Below are positions 60,964-64,000 of a stretch of 64,000 nucleotides of DNA, piece after piece. The first letter of the stretch is position 1. Every line of letters starts with the position of its first letter. The position numbers were made by a program, and so were the translations under genes. This DNA is from Bacteroidales bacterium (GTDB lineage Bacteria; Bacteroidota; Bacteroidia; Bacteroidales; UBA932), in NCBI GenBank assembly GCA_017535125.1, contig JAFXUS010000032.1, positions 53,417 to 117,416 of the forward strand, in the 5' to 3' direction. A model generated the notes under the pieces. It had not been told where the DNA came from. It was given only the letters and a program-made list of their open reading frames with translations, and made no database searches.

Positions 60964-61686
60964 ATGCTCATCGAACTCAAAGACGTCAACAAGACATACA
61001 ACAACGGCCAGCCGCTGCACGTGCTGAAAGGAATCAACCTCGACATCGACAAGGGAGAATTCGTCTCCATCATGGGTGCCTCCGGCTCCGGCAAGTCCAC
61101 ACTGCTCAATATCCTGGGCATCCTGGACAACTACGATACGGGCGAGTACTACATCGACGGCCGCCTGATCAAGAACCTGTCCGAGCGCCAGGCGGCAGAC
61201 TACCGCAACCGCATGATCGGCTTCATCTTCCAGTCGTTCAACCTGGTCGGTTTCAAGACCGCCGTCGAGAACGTCGAGCTGCCCCTGTTCTACCAGGGCG
61301 TCAGCCGCGCCAAGCGCCACCAGCTGGCGATGGAGTACCTCGAGCGCCTCGGCCTCGCCGACTGGGCGAAGCACTACCCGAACGAGATGTCCGGCGGCCA
61401 GAAGCAGCGTGTGGCCATCGCCCGCGCCCTCATCACCCACCCCAAGATCATCCTCGCCGACGAACCCACGGGCGCGCTCGATTCCAAGACCTCCGAAGAG
61501 GTGATGCAGCTGCTCGGGCAGCTGAACCGCGAGGAGGGCGTGACCATCATCGTGGTCACGCACGAGAGCGGCGTGGCCAACTGCACCGACAAGATCGTCC
61601 ACATCAAGGACGGCATCATCGGGCAGATCGAAGACAACCGCGAGCACCGCGCCTCGGTGTTCGGCACCAGCACCATCATGAAATGA
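60964..61686 (+). CDS. MacB-type ABC transporter ATP-binding protein
   Basis: 240 residues from the ATG at 60964 (MLIELKDVNKTYNNGQPLHV). Walker A GASGSGKST, Q-loop FIFQSFNLVGF, signature MSGGQKQRVAIARAL, Walker B IILADEPTGALD and the H-loop VVTHE are all present. It is the LolD/MacB subfamily, the ATPase for type VII ABC machinery that moves lipoproteins, peptides or drugs across the envelope. Its stop overlaps the next permease gene by 4 bp. Confidence 0.94.
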   Translation: MLIELKDVNKTYNNGQPLHVLKGINLDIDKGEFVSIMGASGSGKSTLLNILGILDNYDTGEYYIDGRLIKNLSERQAADYRNRMIGFIFQSFNLVGFKTAVENVELPLFYQGVSRAKRHQLAMEYLERLGLADWAKHYPNEMSGGQKQRVAIARALITHPKIILADEPTGALDSKTSEEVMQLLGQLNREEGVTIIVVTHESGVANCTDKIVHIKDGIIGQIEDNREHRASVFGTSTIMK

Positions 61687-63026
61687 GAGACCTGTTCACC
61701 GAAATATGGGAGAGCATCCGGCGCAACAAGCTCCGCACCGCCCTCACGGGCTTTGCGGTGTCCTGGGGCATCTTCATGCTCATCGTCCTGCTGGGCGCCG
61801 GCAACGGCCTGATGAACGCCTTCATGCGCGGCGGGGAGGGCATCCCCACCAACGTCGTTCAGGTGGGCGGTGGCTGGACGTCCAAGCCTTATGACGGCCT
61901 GAAGGAAGGCCGCCGCATCGATTATGACGAGCGAGACGTGGCCTTGACCGGAAGCGAGATTTTTGCGGACCATGTGGACCAGGTCATCTCCTCCGTAAGC
62001 ACGAGCGCCACGGTCAGCTACGGGAAGAAGCACTTTTCCGGCAGCATTGAGGGCAACTTCCCCGAGCGTCAGGAGATGGACAAGATCGAGATCCTCTACG
62101 GCCGCTTCATCAACAAGAAGGATATCCGGGAAAGCCGCAAGGTGGTGGTCTTGCCGGAAGACCGCGCAGAGACCCTGCTCGGCAACGATGTCCGTGACTC
62201 GGGATTCCGGATGCAGATGTCTTCGGCCTCGAAGACGACGAATTTCGACTCCTCGTCCGGGAAAAAGGTCAGCGTGCGGGACCTCGTCGGGAAATACATA
62301 CGCATCGGCGACTTCTCCTTCCGCGTGGTCGGCATCGCGAAGGCCAACGACGAATCCAACTCCAACACCGTTTACGCCCCGTACACGACCATCCGCACCA
62401 TTTACGGAAAAGGCCGCGTGGTGGATGACATCACCTTTACCATTCACGGGCTCAATACCCAGGAGGAAAGTGACGAGTTCGAGAAGCAGTACCGCGCCGT
62501 CGTCAACCTGAGGCACCGCGCCGCCCCGGACGACACCCGCGCCATGTGGATATGGAACCGTTTCTCGCAGAACCTGCAGATGAACAAGGGCGAGCGCCTC
62601 ATCAGCACGGCCCTGTGGGTCATCGGCCTGTTCACCCTGCTAGGCGGCATCGTGGGCGTGAGCAACATCATGCTCATTACGGTGAAGGAGCGCACGCATG
62701 AGTTCGGCATCCGCAAGGCTATCGGTGCCGGTCCCTGGAGCATCATGAAGCTGATCCTCGCCGAGAGCGTGACCATCACGGCCTTCTTCGGCTACGTCGG
62801 AATGCTGCTCGGGATGATCGCCTGCCTGATCCTGGACAAGACGGTGGGGCAGGCCTCCACATCCATCATGGACCAGGAGATCGCGATGCTCGTCAACCCG
62901 ACCGTGGGCCTGGACGTCGCCATCGAGGCCACGCTCGTGCTCATCATCGCCGGCTCCATCGCCGGCCTGTTCCCGGCCCGCAAAGCGGCCCATGTCAGAC
63001 CAATTGAAGCCCTGAGAGCAGAATGA
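61683..63026 (+). CDS. MacB-like FtsX-type ABC permease
   Basis: 447 residues. It has the MacB layout: one N-terminal TM helix (RTALTGFAVSWGIFMLIVLL), a large periplasmic domain (about 50-310) and three C-terminal helices in the FtsX domain (VIGLFTLLGGIVGVSNIMLI, TVKERTHEFGIRKAIGAGPW, and LVLIIAGSIAGLFPARKAAH). It couples ATP hydrolysis in the cytosol to motion in the periplasm. It is translationally coupled on both sides (ATGA overlaps). Confidence 0.93.
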   Translation: MRDLFTEIWESIRRNKLRTALTGFAVSWGIFMLIVLLGAGNGLMNAFMRGGEGIPTNVVQVGGGWTSKPYDGLKEGRRIDYDERDVALTGSEIFADHVDQVISSVSTSATVSYGKKHFSGSIEGNFPERQEMDKIEILYGRFINKKDIRESRKVVVLPEDRAETLLGNDVRDSGFRMQMSSASKTTNFDSSSGKKVSVRDLVGKYIRIGDFSFRVVGIAKANDESNSNTVYAPYTTIRTIYGKGRVVDDITFTIHGLNTQEESDEFEKQYRAVVNLRHRAAPDDTRAMWIWNRFSQNLQMNKGERLISTALWVIGLFTLLGGIVGVSNIMLITVKERTHEFGIRKAIGAGPWSIMKLILAESVTITAFFGYVGMLLGMIACLILDKTVGQASTSIMDQEIAMLVNPTVGLDVAIEATLVLIIAGSIAGLFPARKAAHVRPIEALRAE

Positions 63027-64000
63027 GATTCGATGTAGACAGTTTCCGGGAGATTGCGGACTCGCTCGTCCGCAACAAGAGCAGAAGCCTGCTCACCGGC
63101 TTCGGCGTGTTCTGGGGCGTGTTCATGCTGCTCTTCATGCTGGGCGGCGGCCAGGGCATCAAAGATGCCATCTATGCCAACTTCGAAGGCTTCGCCACGA
63201 ACACCGCCATCATGGTCTCATCGCAGACCAGCGAGCCCTACAAGGGCTTCAAGGAAGGCCGCTACTGGGAGATGACCTACACGGACGTCGAGCGGCTCAA
63301 GCAGATGATCCCCGAACTGGAGACCGTCACGCCCACCGTCAGCGGCTGGGGCTCCACCATCGTGCGGGGGAGCTACAGCACGTCCGGGTCGTTTAAAGGC
63401 GTGTATGCGGACTATACCAAGATCGAGGAACCGCAGATCAAATATGGCCGTCCCCTCAACGACGCCGACATCCTGCAGCAGCGCAAGGTCTGCATGATAG
63501 GCAAGCGCATCTACGAAGACCTGTTCCCCGAAGGGGGCGACCCGTGCGGGGAGTTCATCCAGGTGGGGGCCGTCTATTACCAGATCGTGGGCGTGGACTT
63601 CAGCAGCGGCAACATCAGCATCAACGGGCGGGCCTCCCAGACCGTTTCCGTACCGCTGCCGGTGGCCCAGAAGATCCTCAACCGCGGCAACAACATCGAC
63701 CTGCTCTGTGCGACTGCCCGCAGCGGCGTCCGGATGACGGAACTGGAACCGCGGATGCGGCAGATCCTGGCCCGGCAGCACCAGTTCGATCCGAAGGACA
63801 AGCAGGCGCTGTTCATCATGAATACCGAGCAGATCTTCTCCCTGATCGACAACCTGTTCAACGGCGTGAACTTCCTGATCTTGCTGGTCGGCCTCGGAAC
63901 CATCCTCGCGGGCGTGATCGGCGTGAGCAACATCATGATGGTCACGGTCAAGGAGCGCACCGTCGAGATCGGCATCCGCCGCGCCATCGGCGCCACGCCG
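63023..64000 (+). CDS. MacB-like FtsX-type ABC permease (3' end beyond window)
   Basis: 326 residues up to the window edge, MRFDVDSFREIADSLVRNKS. It is a second permease of the same type as its upstream neighbour (RSLLTGFGVFWGVFMLLFML; periplasmic domain; NFLILLVGLGTILAGVIGVS; TVKERTVEIGIRRAIGATP). The two permeases probably form a heterodimer with one ATPase, as in several Bacteroidales exporters. It begins 4 bp before the end of the previous gene. Confidence 0.92.
   Translation, partial: MRFDVDSFREIADSLVRNKSRSLLTGFGVFWGVFMLLFMLGGGQGIKDAIYANFEGFATNTAIMVSSQTSEPYKGFKEGRYWEMTYTDVERLKQMIPELETVTPTVSGWGSTIVRGSYSTSGSFKGVYADYTKIEEPQIKYGRPLNDADILQQRKVCMIGKRIYEDLFPEGGDPCGEFIQVGAVYYQIVGVDFSSGNISINGRASQTVSVPLPVAQKILNRGNNIDLLCATARSGVRMTELEPRMRQILARQHQFDPKDKQALFIMNTEQIFSLIDNLFNGVNFLILLVGLGTILAGVIGVSNIMMVTVKERTVEIGIRRAIGATP

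Overview
This window is a 64 kb stretch of a Bacteroidota chromosome, most likely a GC-rich member of the order Bacteroidales. The evidence is a SusC/SusD pair, promoters of the Bacteroidota type (TAnnTTTG at -7), a 7TM-AraC regulator and a XylR-like regulator, a FeoA-FeoB fusion, ribosomal protein S16 with a long Ala/Glu tail, and many signal peptides ending in AQ or in a lipobox. The coding DNA is clearly GC-rich and the intergenic DNA AT-rich. There is no rRNA, phage, transposase or CRISPR array. The genus cannot be fixed from the sequence alone.

Region 1 (1-25,040, all minus strand) is a dense colinear array of about 22 genes. It begins with a DUF3108 gene and a 7TM-AraC regulator. A 150 bp gap with two 20 bp direct repeats follows, and then an MscS-type channel leads the rest. 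The core (8,159-19,810) is unusual. It holds a lipoprotein that fuses a YtcJ-type amidohydrolase to a type B carboxylesterase, unfused cytosolic versions of both enzymes, a C-terminal scrap of a further amidohydrolase, a phosphoglycerate mutase (GpmI) carrying a lipoprotein signal, and a lipoprotein resembling periplasmic cyclohexadienyl dehydratase (PheC). Downstream are three tandem aminoglycoside-phosphotransferase-like kinases, a lipoprotein tyrosine phosphatase, an M28 peptidase, an outer-membrane barrel, a MATE exporter and a partial cytidylate-kinase-like gene. I think this core is the best candidate for an undescribed system, probably two-compartment processing of an ester/amide compound.

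Region 2 (25,056-42,817) is an amino-sugar polysaccharide utilization locus. It has a degenerate NagB domain fused to a LmbE/PIG-L deacetylase, a canonical NagB, a GH20 hexosaminidase, a XylR-like regulator, a histidine phosphatase fused to a propeller, a ROK kinase, a GH2 enzyme of exo-beta-D-glucosaminidase type, an alkaline phosphatase, and SusC/SusD. Three plus-strand operons share a direct repeat CGCAAA-N15-CGCAAA that starts exactly 55 bp upstream of the -7 box in each case. This defines a local regulon, most simply controlled by the XylR-like protein. The gene content suggests deacetylation, exo-glucosaminidase cleavage, phosphorylation and deamination of GlcNAc/GlcN oligosaccharides, a logic known from archaeal chitin catabolism.

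Region 3 (43,011-64,000, plus strand apart from one tRNA) is mostly housekeeping. It contains sufB-pnuC-sufC-short sufD-ispE-SSS symporter, surface-glycan genes (a flippase fused to a TupA-like ATP-grasp domain, a DUF616 protein, two GT2 enzymes), rpsP-rimM, feoAB with its Cys-rich partner, tRNA-Leu(GAG), a hemerythrin-LuxR regulator, queH and a MacB-type ABC exporter. Both rimM and queH carry in-frame insertions made of palindromic repeat DNA, reminiscent of Rickettsia palindromic elements inside genes.
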